DNA of 64,000 bases. Source: Iris pallida. Its lineage: Eukaryota; Streptophyta; Magnoliopsida; Asparagales; Iridaceae. The notes below the pieces were generated by a model, which ran no database searches, was not told the origin of the DNA, and saw only the letters and a program-made list of their open reading frames with translations. The number at the start of each line of letters is the position of its first letter. Within the stretch, counting starts at the first letter, position 1. Where the stretch lies: contig JANAVB010029819.1 in assembly GCA_029216955.1 (NCBI GenBank), positions 36,685,331 through 36,749,330 on the forward strand, given 5' to 3'. Position numbers and translations under genes: made by a program. Of this stretch, positions 1 through 10,599 are shown in pieces.

Positions 1-508
1 AACACACCTCATGTGTACAAGACAATAAATTATAGCTCAAATATTGAAAAACACACACACTTGGGGTTTACCTCAACATGGTGGTACCGGGTCACTAATG
101 ACCAAATTCAATAGACCCCAACAAACTTAAATTTAGAATGACATGGCAATTGCACTAGCCAGGAATTAACTATCATTAGAAGAATGGAATACAGTCATCA
201 GCAATGGAGAGCTACATGCTGCACCACTAACAGCTGCTTCATCAACTTGTTTGTTTGCCTCTCTTCCTTGCCCAATGTTTATATGGACAATAAAAAAATA
301 AAAACCTGCAGTTACTTACAAACTACATAAAATTCCTTAGACCATGAATATGATCTTTAACATATACCAATTGTATTATTAATACTGTCAATTGCTAGTA
401 TGCATGCATACTACTGAGTACTGACTTTGTTTTGTAGAAGGGGAGCTCTATGTCTGAACAACGAAGTCATGAACTGAGTTAAACTCCTATATTATCAATT
501 TATGTTCA

Positions 509-575
509 CATGGTCTATAATAGTCTTGCTACTTGAATCAATTTAGTTCCCATGGTCTATAATAGTCTTGCTACT
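509..575 (+). repeat. 25-bp direct repeat pair
   Basis: The same 25 bases, starting CATGGTCTATAATAG, occur at 509-533 and 551-575, separated by 17 bases. The copies are identical as read. The likely cause is a local duplication; no function is implied. Confidence 0.85.
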
Positions 576-1050
576 CAATGCAAAGCACAACTAAGGTCCA
601 GTTGAATCATAAACGACAGATCATTATAATTTTTTTCATTTCAAAATTAAAACTTGTGTTATGGTATAGATTGATATCATTAATGGAATACATTTTGAGA
701 CTAGATTTCAAAGGGAATATTGAGAGAAGCTCTCTGTACCACTGGTTACTTGACAACATAGGTGAAGAGTCAATACCAGTGCTATTGGCCGAATCCTTTA
801 AGAGTTGATGATAACTGCTGCCCACCTCCGAGTCACCCACCCCATACGACCACCCGCTGCGAAAAAGGAGAAGGAAAAGTGACTTGTGACCTCCTCGATC
901 CCATAGGACCCGTGTTGGACTTAATCCTATTGCTTGCCCATTCCGTTGGTTACCTGGTCTTTTGTCTTGATTGTGAAGGTTGAGTGGTAGAGCATGTATT
1001 TAGGAGCCATTAGCTCCGATTTTTAGTTTCCTATTGTTGCATTCTTTGTC

Positions 1051-1060
1051 TATATAAAGG
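1051..1060 (+). promoter_or_regulatory. TATA-box-like motif
   Basis: TATATAAAGG lies in a moderately GC-balanced stretch just before the foldback element. The context (TATA motif, then CACTAC about 3 bases on) resembles an LTR or gene promoter, but no transcript or downstream gene is visible. Confidence 0.25.
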
Positions 1061-1148
1061 CACTACACTTTGAATAAGGGAAACAAAAATGTTATTTGGC
1101 TCTCAAAAAATTTGGGTGATAACATTTCTCATTATGTGGCATATGATA

Positions 1149-1620
1149 CACTACTAAAATAACCCCTTTTAGCGACGTCAGAAGACGTCGCTAAATAAGG
1201 AAAATCCGTCGTTAAAAGCTATTTGCGACGTATTTAGCGACGAAAATTGGACGTCGCGTATAGGCATGTCGCAGATGACAATTTCGTCGCAAAACGTCGC
1301 TATTTGCGACGTCACGTTTAGTGTCGCTAGACGTTGCAAAATTCGCGACAGATAGCGACGTAACGTTACGTCGCCAAAATAGCGACGTAGAGCGACCACG
1401 TTGCGACGCGGTAAACTTTATATATGATGACATGGCATGGCAGCCACGTGGGCACTTTACCGACGCCTAGCGACAAATTTAGCGACGCCGACTGACAGGT
1501 TGTCATATCCCACGTCAGCAGTTTAGCGACGTCTAGCGACGTTACGTCACTATTTAGCGACGTATAGCGACGAGTACGTTCCGTCGCTGTCCGTCGCAGA
1601 ACGTCGCTATACGTCGCAGA
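1149..1620. repeat. Left subterminal repeat array of CACTA-1
   Basis: GCGACGT and its complement ACGTCGC recur many times in both orientations, mostly within TTAGCGACGT or ACGTCGCTA contexts. In En/Spm-type elements subterminal repeats bind the TNPA-type protein. The array is CpG-rich in an AT-rich neighbourhood and is matched by 10600-10830 at the other end and by both ends of CACTA-2. Confidence 0.85.
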
Positions 1621-1640
1621 TATTATAAAAAAAATTTTAA

Positions 1641-2010
1641 AAAAATATAATTGGTATTTTTGTTATGCTGTGTGTCTGTGTTTACAGTGTATGTGAAGTG
1701 TAGTGTTCGAACCATCGACAGTTTCCTTACTGTTCTATGTTTTATCTTGGATAGAAAGAGCAACAGTTCAGGGTGCACTTCTCAGAGCTTCCTCTTCACG
1801 TCCTCCACCTTCTCGGGAACCTTTACGACGTCCGGAGAAAGTGAAGGACGTGAAAATGAAGCTCTCAGAAGTACACCCTGAACTGTTGCTCTTTCTATCC
1901 AAGATAAAACATACAACAGTAATCGAAACTGTCGATGGTTCCGAACACTGCATTTCACATTCACTGTAAACACAGACACACAGCATAACAAAAATACACA
2001 TTATATTTTT
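1641..2010. repeat. Long imperfect palindrome in CACTA-1
   Basis: About 185 bases from 1641 are repeated as an imperfect inverted copy ending near 2010, with the centre near 1825 and almost no loop. Matching blocks include TGTTATGCTGTGTGTCTGTG against CACAGACACACAGCATAACA, and GAGCAACAGTTCAGGGTG against its complement. It lies downstream of the Transposase_24 gene stop (2356), between the gene and the subterminal repeats. The same palindrome is at the same place in CACTA-2. Open frames across it are products of the palindrome. Confidence 0.88.
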
Positions 2011-2355
2011 TAAAAATTTCGGCAGCACCTCCTTTGTATATCAGATCATCGCTTATAACCCAGCGTAGGTATATTTGTCATCCCCGTCGCAGATATCACA
2101 AAGTAAATATCACAATAAAAATAGGAGACAGTGCAAAGTAAATATAACAGACACACATCCTCACAAACATCCAATAGAGTCAAATAAAAATGGAAGATGA
2201 TAAAAAGTCTCCCACCAAGTGTATAAACAAAAGTGTACCAATAAACAATTTGCCCATAGGGCCAATACATACAAGTCATAAAAAAATCAATAAAATCACT
2301 GCGGACCCCTGCCGCGCAACTGGGATAGAATGTAGTCATACTGTTCCTGAGTGAG
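2011..2355. other. 3' region of the CACTA-1 Transposase_24 gene
   Basis: This AT-rich stretch follows the stop codon of the minus-strand gene and precedes the palindrome. It contains short AAGTAAATATCAC repeats and no coding signal. It probably includes the 3' untranslated region; no poly(A) signal could be fixed. Confidence 0.5.
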
Positions 2356-4254
2356 CTACACCGTAGGGGCAATAGGAGGCAGTGCAATGTCTGAAGTCGG
2401 CGTCGTCGATGGACCGGAAGGACGTATCTGCCCTAGCTCTCGCATTCGCTCACCATAAACAGCAAGGGTACTCACCACCCTCTCAGTACTCGCCTCAAGC
2501 GAAACCGAAACCTGAGTGAGTGAGGCAGACATGCTCCTCTGCGATCCCTCCAGCTTGACCTGTCTATGCTCTGTGCGCTGCGTAGACTCGGTGAGCGTGT
2601 GCAAGCTGGCAGCTGTAGCCTGATGCAGACTCATCAGCTCCTGTATACTGCGCTCGACCGCATCAAATCGTCCGGTGACGATCGGAGGATCGGATCGTCG
2701 TTCGACCGCATCAAAAATCTGCTGCTGCAACTCGCGACGTAGCTCCTAGATCTGACGACGAACATCCCCAGCTCGTGACGACGCCTGCGAAGCCAGAGAC
2801 TGCGCACTGACAGAGGGGGCCCGGGATGACTCCGAAGCAAAATACGTGCCGTAGGATCCTGTACCGTAGTACATACCCTTCTGAAGACCACCAACGACGG
2901 TCATCCAGAGCTCGTCCGGCGATGGAGCTGTAGGCGGCTGGGAGGAAGTACCATCCCCTCCCTCTGCTTGCGCACTAGCAGCAGCAGCAGCAGCAGCCGC
3001 CTCCTCTTGTAGCCGAACAAACTCGGCCTAGAACATGTTTGCTAACGTGTAAGTGTTTGCTAAAGTCTATATTGATATCTATTTTCATGTTTTCTAAATT
3101 ATAGTAAATTAATATAAAGAATAGAACGTACATATGCCAGCGTCGCCCTCTCGTCAATGAACTCCCTAGCCCTCCGATGGGTGACCAGGAAGACGGTCAC
3201 CATGTTCGGATCCTCACCCTTTTTTACCTGTTAAAATATATTATCTATTATTAGTATTAAACATTCTATCGAACTATATATAAATTAATGTCCATCATAG
3301 GAAACGTACCAGACGACGAAAATGCTCCGTCATCGGAATGGAGCCACCACACCACTTACCGGCGCTCGACCGCGCCACCTTGGCCTTGTCAGACCGCTCC
3401 TGGTACTTGGGCTCGCTGAAAGCCTTCATCGTAGCCCACTGATCTGGCATGATCCAACCATGGATCGGCTCTCCGGAGCGATCATGACACTTCTGGTCGT
3501 GGATCGCATCACGGATGAGCTTGACTGCGACGACAGAAAATTGGCCCTCGATCCTCGCCGTCCGGTGTGGTGGATAGAAATAGGTCCTATACAAGAAGTA
3601 AAATACAAAAGTTGTATAATATACACAAATGATTATTAAAATTTAAAAATAAACAAATTTTTACCTTGAAGTGGGCGAACCAAAAGGCCTTCCTATCTGC
3701 GGGAGCATCTGAGTAGTTAATCCAAGGCCCACCATAGTTCTGCCTCAGAAATACCCCCAGCTGTCTCTGTACTGCAGAAGGCCGATATCTGTACAATAAT
3801 AACTTTTTATGAATATATATGTACATATAATCATTTAAGAAATATATATTAATTAATTAACTTACTTCATAGGTCCGTCCGTCCAAATCTCCATACGCGT
3901 CTCGCCCAGGGGAGCGCATGGAGGGTCGCTCTCACCTCCTGCCTGGGCAGGATCAGTCTGATCGCCGTCCTCCATATGCTCGGCGTCGGCTCCCCCCATA
4001 GAGATGTCGACAGGAGGAATGCTGGACGGGGGATCAGGGATGCTGGACGCGGGATCAGGAAGGCTGGACGACGAGGGAGGAGTCGGCAACCTGCTGGAAC
4101 TGCCCTGTCCCGGTAATGGACCGGGAACATAACGGTATACTGGCGTACTCGGAGATGAGGATGAGGGTACGGAACTGTCCTCTCCATCCCCAGGCCGAGG
4201 CTGACGGGACTGCCTAATGTAAAATCCTCCGCGTCGTCCTCCTGGTCTAGTCAT
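2356..4254 (-). pseudogene. Transposase_24 (Ptta/En/Spm) family gene of CACTA-1
   Basis: This is the second gene of the CACTA element, the family that in En/Spm binds subterminal repeats and assists TNP2. Splice signals support five exons: 4254-3866, 3788-3665, 3586-3310, 3227-3132 and 3027-2356, each bounded by GT...AG. Exon 1 is Pro/Ser-rich and disordered. Exon 2 gives LRQNYGGPWINYSDAPA and a WFAHFK block. Exon 3 carries the IHGWIMPDQW and CGGSIPMTEHFRRL blocks. Exon 4 gives VFLVTHRRAREFIDERATLAY-type sequence. All are typical of PF03004. Exon 5 is a Gln/Glu-rich, probably coiled-coil tail. The start at 4254 follows an acceptor-like TATTATCAG. A TAG at 2746-2748 interrupts exon 5, where CACTA-2 has a His codon. 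Exon limits are inferred from splice consensus only. Confidence 0.85.
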
Positions 4255-4413
4255 ACCTGATAATAACATATGACAATAAAACAAAAATACATATTTATAT
4301 GATAGACATCATAGATTTTTGAAAAATATCATGGTCACAGATAAAAGTGTCACTAAAGTGTCACAGATTTATTATTACAAAAATACATATTTATATGATA
4401 GACATCACAGATT

Positions 4414-7400
4414 TTAATCCTCTTCTGAAAATTTATCTAGTTCGTTTCGTTCATCTTCTTCTTCTTCTTCCTCCTCTATATCTTCACTTTTATCTGCGTC
4501 TTCCTCTTCAGCTAATTCTACTTCTTCTACACAATTAGATGTATAATGAGGAACTTCCGTCGTGTCCACTTCTATAATATTTGTTACAAAAGGTAGTTTA
4601 TCCTGTTGATAAGCTATATCGTCAACCTCAAAGGTATTTCTAGCTTTGGTCTTGCATACTGCCCACCAGTCCGACCTTGTTGTTCCCCGTTTAGGATAAC
4701 TTGTGAAGTACACGAGCTGAGCCTGACTTGATAGGACAAATGATTCATAGGCTTGATATCGACGCCGATAGTTTATATCAACAAGACCGTGCTTGTCTAC
4801 TTTCCAACCTTGACCTTCAATCGGATCGAACCAATCACACCTGAATAACACAATCTTAGCAGGCTCTATTCCATAACTATATGTCAGCTCCACGATCTCC
4901 CGTAGCACGCCATAGAAATCGTTGCCCGCATCAACATCTTTGTAGTTCGAAGATCTGATACACAAACAGCTATTTTTGGTGGAGTCGAGATCCACAAAGT
5001 TGTCTCTGATCGGGCAAGTTGTTGACTTGAACCTAAATCCATTAACACAGTAGCTTGGCCATATTTTTGCAGCATAAATTGGTCCCTTGGCTAGCGTTCT
5101 AATAGACTCATTCTCAAGTCTTGCGTATGGACGATCGACCTAAATACCACGAAAGAAGCAATTAAGCTCATTCTCAATCAAATGGATATACAGAAAGGTA
5201 ATTACAGAGTTCTGAAGTCTTACATATGCACTCAACCATGATGGAAAATAATGCCTCATTTCCTGTTCTAGTTCTTCTTCTGTTATCTGTGGCCTACCTG
5301 ACCTCACATCATCATTAAATATGCTGAAAACAATATCGTGCAATTAATGTAATAGTATAATAATCAACACTATTAAAATAATATAGACGTATTATTTACT
5401 TACCCCTCCAGTTTCTCTACTTCCTCCTCGTCGCAGTTGAGTAATACATACACCTGAGTAGCCCTTAGCTCATCATCGTTCAGATATCTCTTCTTCATTT
5501 TACCCGATGGCTTTCCTGGAGCATTGAATACCTTCAGTATTGTATCATTACTTTCATGATCTCCGTCGTCGTTTCTGGAAGCTCTTATTCTATTAGTTGC
5601 AACATGAGGCTTGAAATACATCGAACAAAAGTTTGTAATCTCCTCGAGAACATAGGCTTCACAAATAGAACCCTCGACCCGTGCCTTATTTTTCACCTTT
5701 CTTTTTAGGTGATTCAAATGTCACTCGAACGGGTACATCCAACGATATTCGACGGGTCCACCAACACGTGCCTCATAGGATAGATGAATCGGCAAATGCT
5801 CCATAAAGTCGAAGAATCCAGGAGGAAACACCCTCTCTAGCTTGCATAGTGTTACCGCAATGTCCTTCTCTTGCTTTTCTAGACGATCAACGAGCAATTT
5901 CTTAGAACAAAGATCCCTGAAGAATATGCTAAGCTCCGTCAAAGGATCCCAAACTGCCTGCGGTAAGAATTCCCAAAATACAATCGAAATTAACCTCTCC
6001 ATGAATACGTGACAGTCGTGGCTCTTCATACCCGTCAATTTATTTTCCTTCGGATCGACACATTTTCTCAGATTTGACACATATTCGTCTGGAAATTTTA
6101 GGCCCTGGATCCACCGACAAAGTCTCACTTTATCCTCCTTGTCCAGCGAGAAAATTGACTTCGGCAGGAACTGTTTTCCATTCTGCTGTATCAAATACAA
6201 CGCAGGGCGTTTGCATATTTCTTCTAAGTCCAACCTGGCCTTGGGTTTGTCTTTTGTTTTTCCCTTTACGTCTATCACAGTATTAATTATGTTATCAAAC
6301 ACATTCTTCTCAATATGCATGACATCAAGATTATGTCTGATCAGATTGGTACTCCAGTATGGCAGATCCCAGAATATGCTCCTCTTTGTCCAGTTATGAT
6401 CTCTGCCAAATCCATCGCACTTGTACCCAGTTGTAGGATCTTCGATAGCACTTGGAAAATCTTTAACATTCTTCCATATCGTGGCTCCGTACCACCTTGG
6501 CAGTGGATCACCCTTCTCTACAACGCCGGCACGGAATGCATTCATGTTCCTTCTGAACGGATGATCTTTTGGCAGAGATTGCCGATGACAATCAAAGAAG
6601 CACGGTTTTCCTCCGTGTTTCAAGCGGAAAGCCTTACTACGGTCCATGCAATACGGACATGAGAGACGGCCATGAGTGCTCTATCCAGATAACATTCCAT
6701 AGGCCGGAAAGTCGTTGATGGTCCACATAAGGGTTGCCTTTATCTGAAAATTCTGCTTCCTGGAAACATTGTACGTGTTAGCGCCTACTTCCCATAACTG
6801 ATTCAACTCATCTATCAAAGGCTGTAAGTGCACGTCAATGTTCCTCTTGGTATTGTTCGGACCAGGAATTATAACGGTTAGAAACATGTACTGAGTCTTC
6901 ATCCATATCCAAGGCGGTAGGTTATACGGAGTGACAATCACAGGCCAGCACGAATACTGGGATTTCGAAAGACCAAAAGGAGTAAAACCGTCAGAAGATA
7001 GTCCCAACCTGACATTACGCGGATCTGAAGCAAAATCAGGATACACTCGATCAAAGTGCTTCTACGTTTCTCCATCGGATGGGTGATCCAATACTCATTC
7101 AATCTGTTCTCGCATGTGCCAACTCATATTTTTGGCCGTCTCTTTCATCATAAATAATCTTTGCAACCGCGACGTTAAAGGCAAGTAGTGCATTGAATCG
7201 GTCGGTCTTCTTGCACCGATAAACCTTTCTGTACTAGTTGTCTTATAGCGATCAGCACCACAAAATCTGCACACATCTGTGTCCTTGTCGTCTTTGTAGT
7301 ACAGCATGCACCCATTGCGACAGGAATCGATTTTCTCGTATCCCATCCAGAGCGATCTCACCATCCTCTTAGACCGGTAGAAGTCTTTAGGCAACTTAGC

Positions 7401-8016
7401 ACCCGCCGGCAAGATCTCTATAATCAACTCCAACACTCGGTTGTAGCATTCTTGCGATATGTTAAAATCTGACTTAATGCTCAACAGTCTTATAACCACC
7501 TCCAACGGTGAATGATCCTCACAACCAGGATACAATGGAGTCCTTGCATTATCCAGCAACTCCATGAACTGTGCAGCATCGGCGTTCGGTGCCTCCTCAG
7601 GTGCATCATGAACGAAACTAGGCCCTGTAGCGTCGAAAACCATGTTGACGCACCCGTCGTTGTATGCATGATTATCTGAAACAAAATTAGGTCCCGCATG
7701 CATATACGACTCAACGTAAGGCTCCGGCTCTGATGCTAAAGACACAAGTTCTCCGTGTGCGGTCTACTGATAGTAATTAGGCGTGAAACCCCTCGAGTAC
7801 AAATGATATGTCACTTCCACTTCTGGATAATATTTCATGTTATGACATTTCACACACGGACACTTAATTTTGGTGCCATCCATGTACTGAGGGAACGCCT
7901 TAGCAAACTGCAGGAACTGCTCTACTCCCGCTATGTATTCATCCCGCACACCACACATCATCAGGACGATGATTGTACATCCATGAACGATTCCGCAAGT
8001 AGTAATTCATATCCAT
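4414..8016 (-). pseudogene. TNP2-type transposase (Transposase_21) of CACTA-1
   Basis: This is the catalytic transposase gene of the CACTA element. From the start at 8016 it shows a transposase-associated N-terminal domain (MDMNYYLRNRSWMYN, then a CPCVKCHN zinc-binding motif) and a CRFCGADRY motif. The core Transposase_21 region follows (MWTINDFPAYGMLSG, CPYCMDRSKAFRLKHGGK, and HNLDVMHIEKNVFDN with a conserved Asp). Next comes a DUF4218 block (SHDCHVFMERLI), and a DUF4216 block near 4750 ends in an acidic tail. GT...AG signals suggest exons 8016-5404, 5323-5224 and 5139-4414. Damage: a frameshift near 7960 and stops at 7764-7766, 7095-7097, 7062-7064, 6681-6683 and 5721-5723. Three of the five stops replace Trp codons that survive in CACTA-2. 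Confidence 0.93.
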
Positions 8017-8130
8017 TTGGAAATAATCCTGCAAAGATGGACACACATTATCCAACAGGCACAAATTCGTATATTATGTCTTATTATGGGACACACATTA
8101 GTAGCGGACAATTACTAATAACAATGATAT

Positions 8131-8350
8131 GCAATCTAGGTCAAACTAGGTTGTACTAAGTCAAACAAAGTCAATCTAGGCCATCGCTAAGTCAAACAAA
8201 GTCAAACAAGGTCAAACTAGGTCAAGGGTTGACCTATAGTTGACTTTGTCAACTCTTAGTCCAATCTAGGTCAGATGTTGGCTCTACTTTGACTTTTAGT
8301 CAAAATAGTCAACCTTGGTCAAACAAGGTCAAATCTAAGTCAAATATCCT
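8131..8350 (-). promoter_or_regulatory. Array of TTGAC (W-box-like) cores upstream of TNP2
   Basis: I count about 13 GTCAA and 3 TTGAC words in roughly 220 bases; these are one motif in two orientations. On the strand that transcribes TNP2 most read TTGACC or TTGACT, the W-box core recognised by WRKY factors. The array begins about 115 bases upstream of the TNP2 start codon. It looks like expansion of a short GTCAAACTAGG-type unit. CACTA-2 has only a few such words at the matching place (57416-57480). Regulatory use is inference. Confidence 0.6.
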
Positions 8351-8377
8351 ATTTCTAGTCATTACCTACCAAGGTAC

Positions 8378-8497
8378 CCTTTACCTTATCGATATTGGTA
8401 TCCCAATACCAATACCTTAAGTTGGTACCCTTTACCTTATCGCTATTGGTACCCTTTACCTTATCGCTATTGGTATCCAAATACCAATACCGCGGTA
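8378..8497. repeat. Tandem GGTACCCTTTACCTTATCG repeats
   Basis: The unit GGTACCCTTTACCTTATCG occurs three times in close order, mixed with the inverted pair GGTATC/CAATACC that makes small hairpins. It sits between the TTGAC array and a palindromic insertion. I see no gene here. Confidence 0.7.
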
Positions 8498-8499
8498 AC

Positions 8500-8664
8500 A
8501 TGGTTGGTACATTAAGGGTCTTTGACAAGATGACATATTGCGAAAATATATATCCTTATATATAGTTCTCCTACGGATTTTTTTTAACATTACGTAGGAG
8601 AACTATAAGGATATATCTGTTCACAACATGTCACCTCCTCAAAGACCCTTAATGTGACAACCAT
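8500..8664. mobile_element. Palindromic MITE-like insertion
   Basis: The left arm starts ATGGTTGGTACATTAAGGGT and the right arm ends with the near complement (ACCCTTAATGTGACAACCAT). The arms continue inward to TATAGTTCTCCTACG and CGTAGGAGAACTATA. The arms are about 70 bases with a short AT-rich loop. It is absent from CACTA-2 at the matching place, which favours a separate small insertion. Confidence 0.65.
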
Positions 8665-8711
8665 GTCAACCTCTCATATTCCTGCAACTAAAAGGCAAAA
8701 CCATGGTATAT

Positions 8712-9107
8712 ACATGGTTTAAAGTATCGGCCGATACCGATCCGATACGGCCGATACCGATACGGTCGATACCGATACGGTTTGGCATGTTCCGATCCAA
8801 TACCGACCGATACCAAATATTGACCGATACCGACATTGGGGGTCTTTGTTCCGGTCAATTCGGCAAAACCAATCGGTAAGGGTGACTACTATTTCATATA
8901 ATTTCAAAACTACTAAGAAATAACGCTGAAATACTTAAAATTATGCCTAAATGTATAAAATATATGTTTTTAAATGTAAATAATTTATTAATAATTATTT
9001 GTTTTCCGATACCAAAGTCCGATACTCCGATACGATACCGCCGATACTACCGATATCGCCGATACCAATACTCATAGGAATAGTCCGATACCGATATTGT
9101 GAACCTT
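8712..9107. mobile_element. MITE-like element with CCGATACCGATAC repeats
   Basis: The ends GGTTTAAAGTATCGG (left) and GGTTCACAATATCGG (right, read on the minus strand) form imperfect inverted repeats. Both sides are packed with CCGATAC words in both orientations around an AT-rich centre. This resembles small non-autonomous DNA elements in plants. No target duplication was found, so limits are approximate. Confidence 0.45.
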
Positions 9108-9159
9108 GGGTATATATCGTCAACATTTCAGATTCTTAAAATGAATTTCAAATGGATTT

Positions 9160-9330
9160 TTGATTGTATATATATGTGTATTTGTGTGTGTATACATTGT
9201 ATACATATATATTTATATATGTATTTGTGTGTGTATGTAAGTGTGTGAGTATATATATACATGTATATATGTAGATATGTGTATTTATATATATATGTAT
9301 ATATGTATGTATTGTGTGTGTGTGTGTCCT
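9160..9330. repeat. TA/TG microsatellite
   Basis: The stretch is long runs of alternating TA, TG and TGTA. Open frames across it on both strands are by-products of the repeat. Confidence 0.85.
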
Positions 9331-9841
9331 GTATCCTGTGTCCTGTGTCACAGAGTCGTATCCGAAATAGGGTTAGGGTCCTGTCCCCTGCCCCCTCCCC
9401 CCTACCCCTGTCCCCTCCCCCCTATAGGGTATCCTATTACCATAGACTAATCTAGGACACTCTTAAGATACTAGGATATCTAACTATCCTAGGATACCAA
9501 ATTCTAGCCAAGATACTAACTTAGGGTACTAACTTAGGGTACTAACTTCTAGCCCATATCCTAATATCCTATTATCTTGATACCCTCAAGATACTAGCAT
9601 AATTCTATGTTATCGTATAAATTCGAGAAAATTTTGATATAAAATCACCGTCTACTTGGATATTTTGATATGGATGTGTTTTAAAAATCTGCATATCACT
9701 TTGAAAGGTTTGGATTTGATTCAATGAGTGATCTTGATTTAATCAGTTTAATTTTCATTTAAAATGACCCTAAATATACTATAACCTGTACTCTTAATAA
9801 TAATAATAGTAATAATAATAATAATAGTGTAGTAGCAACAC
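9331..9841. other. Low-complexity interior of CACTA-1
   Basis: It contains short tandem words (TCCTGTG, CCCCTCCCCC, repeated GATACTAACTTAGGGTACT) and an AAT-rich microsatellite near 9797-9826. I see no gene. Confidence 0.6.
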
Positions 9842-10060
9842 CACTACAAAAATATGTCAAATCAACATCTCGACTAGTAACGAAAGTTGTTCAATCCCTA
9901 CGTAGCGACGATACATCAAATGATTATCGACAAATATATTATTTGGATTCCACTAAAAAACCGTTGTTGCTATATTGTTGTTGTTTCGTCGCTAAATATC
10001 TAGTGACATCTTAGCGAAGGACATGTTTCGTCGTTGCGAATCGTGATATATATTGGTAGA
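9842..10060. mobile_element. Fragment of another CACTA-type terminus
   Basis: The sequence CACTACAAAAATATG at 9842 looks like a CACTA element end and is followed by scattered TAGCGACG, CGTCGCTAA and CGTCG words like those of the host element's subterminal array. No partner end or 3-bp duplication could be paired with it. It may be a truncated nested relative or a rearranged duplicate of the element's own end. Confidence 0.45.
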
Positions 10061-10369
10061 ATAGATTTTTTTTTTCATTTCATCCAAAAAAAATTCCCCT
10101 ACCCCAAACTCAAAATTTCTTTCGTCCCCTAAAAATTCCGATTGGCGCCACCTTTATTTCCTGAGGCTCCCGACCGCCCATACACACTCGACTCATATGC
10201 CACCCTACGCCCCTCGACGTAGACACCACCAGAGTCTCTGACGCAGACACGAACGCTGCCCCATCGACGTATGCGTGCACCACCAGAGTCTTTGGGGACA
10301 CGATGTGTGTCCGTGTGTCCGTGTGTGTGTGTCCGTGGGAGAGGAGGAGGAGGAAGGAGATGAGTTAGG
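10061..10369. other. GC-richer stretch plus GT/CCGTG microsatellite
   Basis: Two GACGTAGACACCACCAGAGTCT-like segments recur (near 10216 and 10265), followed by GTGTGTCCGTG repeats shared with CACTA-2 at 58680-58780. No gene was recognised. Confidence 0.5.
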
Positions 10370-10378
10370 TTAGGGTTT
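10370..10378 (-). promoter_or_regulatory. Telo-box in the TNP2 leader of CACTA-1
   Basis: On the minus strand the sequence reads AAACCCTAACC, containing the telo-box AAACCCTAA. It follows at once after CTCAG/GTAAACC, a fair splice donor at 10380-10379. This suggests a GA-poor leader exon from the right-hand side (up to about 10640) and an intron carrying the telo-box. The same arrangement is kept in CACTA-2 (58832-58840). Confidence 0.5.
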
Positions 10379-10439
10379 ACCTGAGGAAGAGGAGGAGGAG
10401 CTCGGATTGGGGGAGGAGGAGCTCGAGGAGGAGGATCTC

Positions 10440-10530
10440 GAGGAGGAGGAGCTCGCTTGAGGGGGAGGGAGTCGCCAGGGGGGGCACTGACAGAGGGGGA
10501 GGGAGTCGCCGGGGGGTAGGGGGGAAATTA
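10440..10530 (+). repeat. G-rich tracts in the transposase leader region
   Basis: Several runs of 4-7 G (GGGGGAGGGAG, GGGGGGG, GGGGGG) lie close together on the plus strand, the template for the minus-strand gene. They meet the simple pattern for G-quadruplex formation. Matching tracts occur in CACTA-2 near 58887-58970. Confidence 0.55.
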
Positions 10531-10599
10531 AAATTTTCGAGTATTTTCGAGTGAGAGTGAGGAGGAAAGAAGGAAACGGTGTGCCCTAAGTAAAAAAAC

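Larger units (their letters stand above)
1..1087. other. Flanking sequence without a recognisable gene
   Basis: I see no convincing coding region. Short open frames at 578-808 and 762-983 lack homology I recognise. The stretch holds a 25-bp direct repeat and a TATA-like motif near 1051 followed by a possible transcript start. It may be the remnant of an LTR or an ordinary intergenic region. Confidence 0.5.

Noticed and set aside
1178..1433. Minus-strand open frames of 73 codons in the CACTA-1 end
   Set aside because: They arise from the GCGACGT repeat array, which lacks stops in some frames; no protein homology.
1651..2028. Several overlapping open frames on both strands
   Set aside because: All lie in the long palindrome and mirror each other; the same happens in CACTA-2 (51023-51363).
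9148..9455. Small open frames in TA/TG repeats
   Set aside because: Low-complexity translations (Tyr/Ile/His or Cys/Val runs) without support.
10360..10380. Telomeric or interstitial telomere repeat
   Set aside because: Only a single GGTTAGGGTTTA word; better read as a telo-box.
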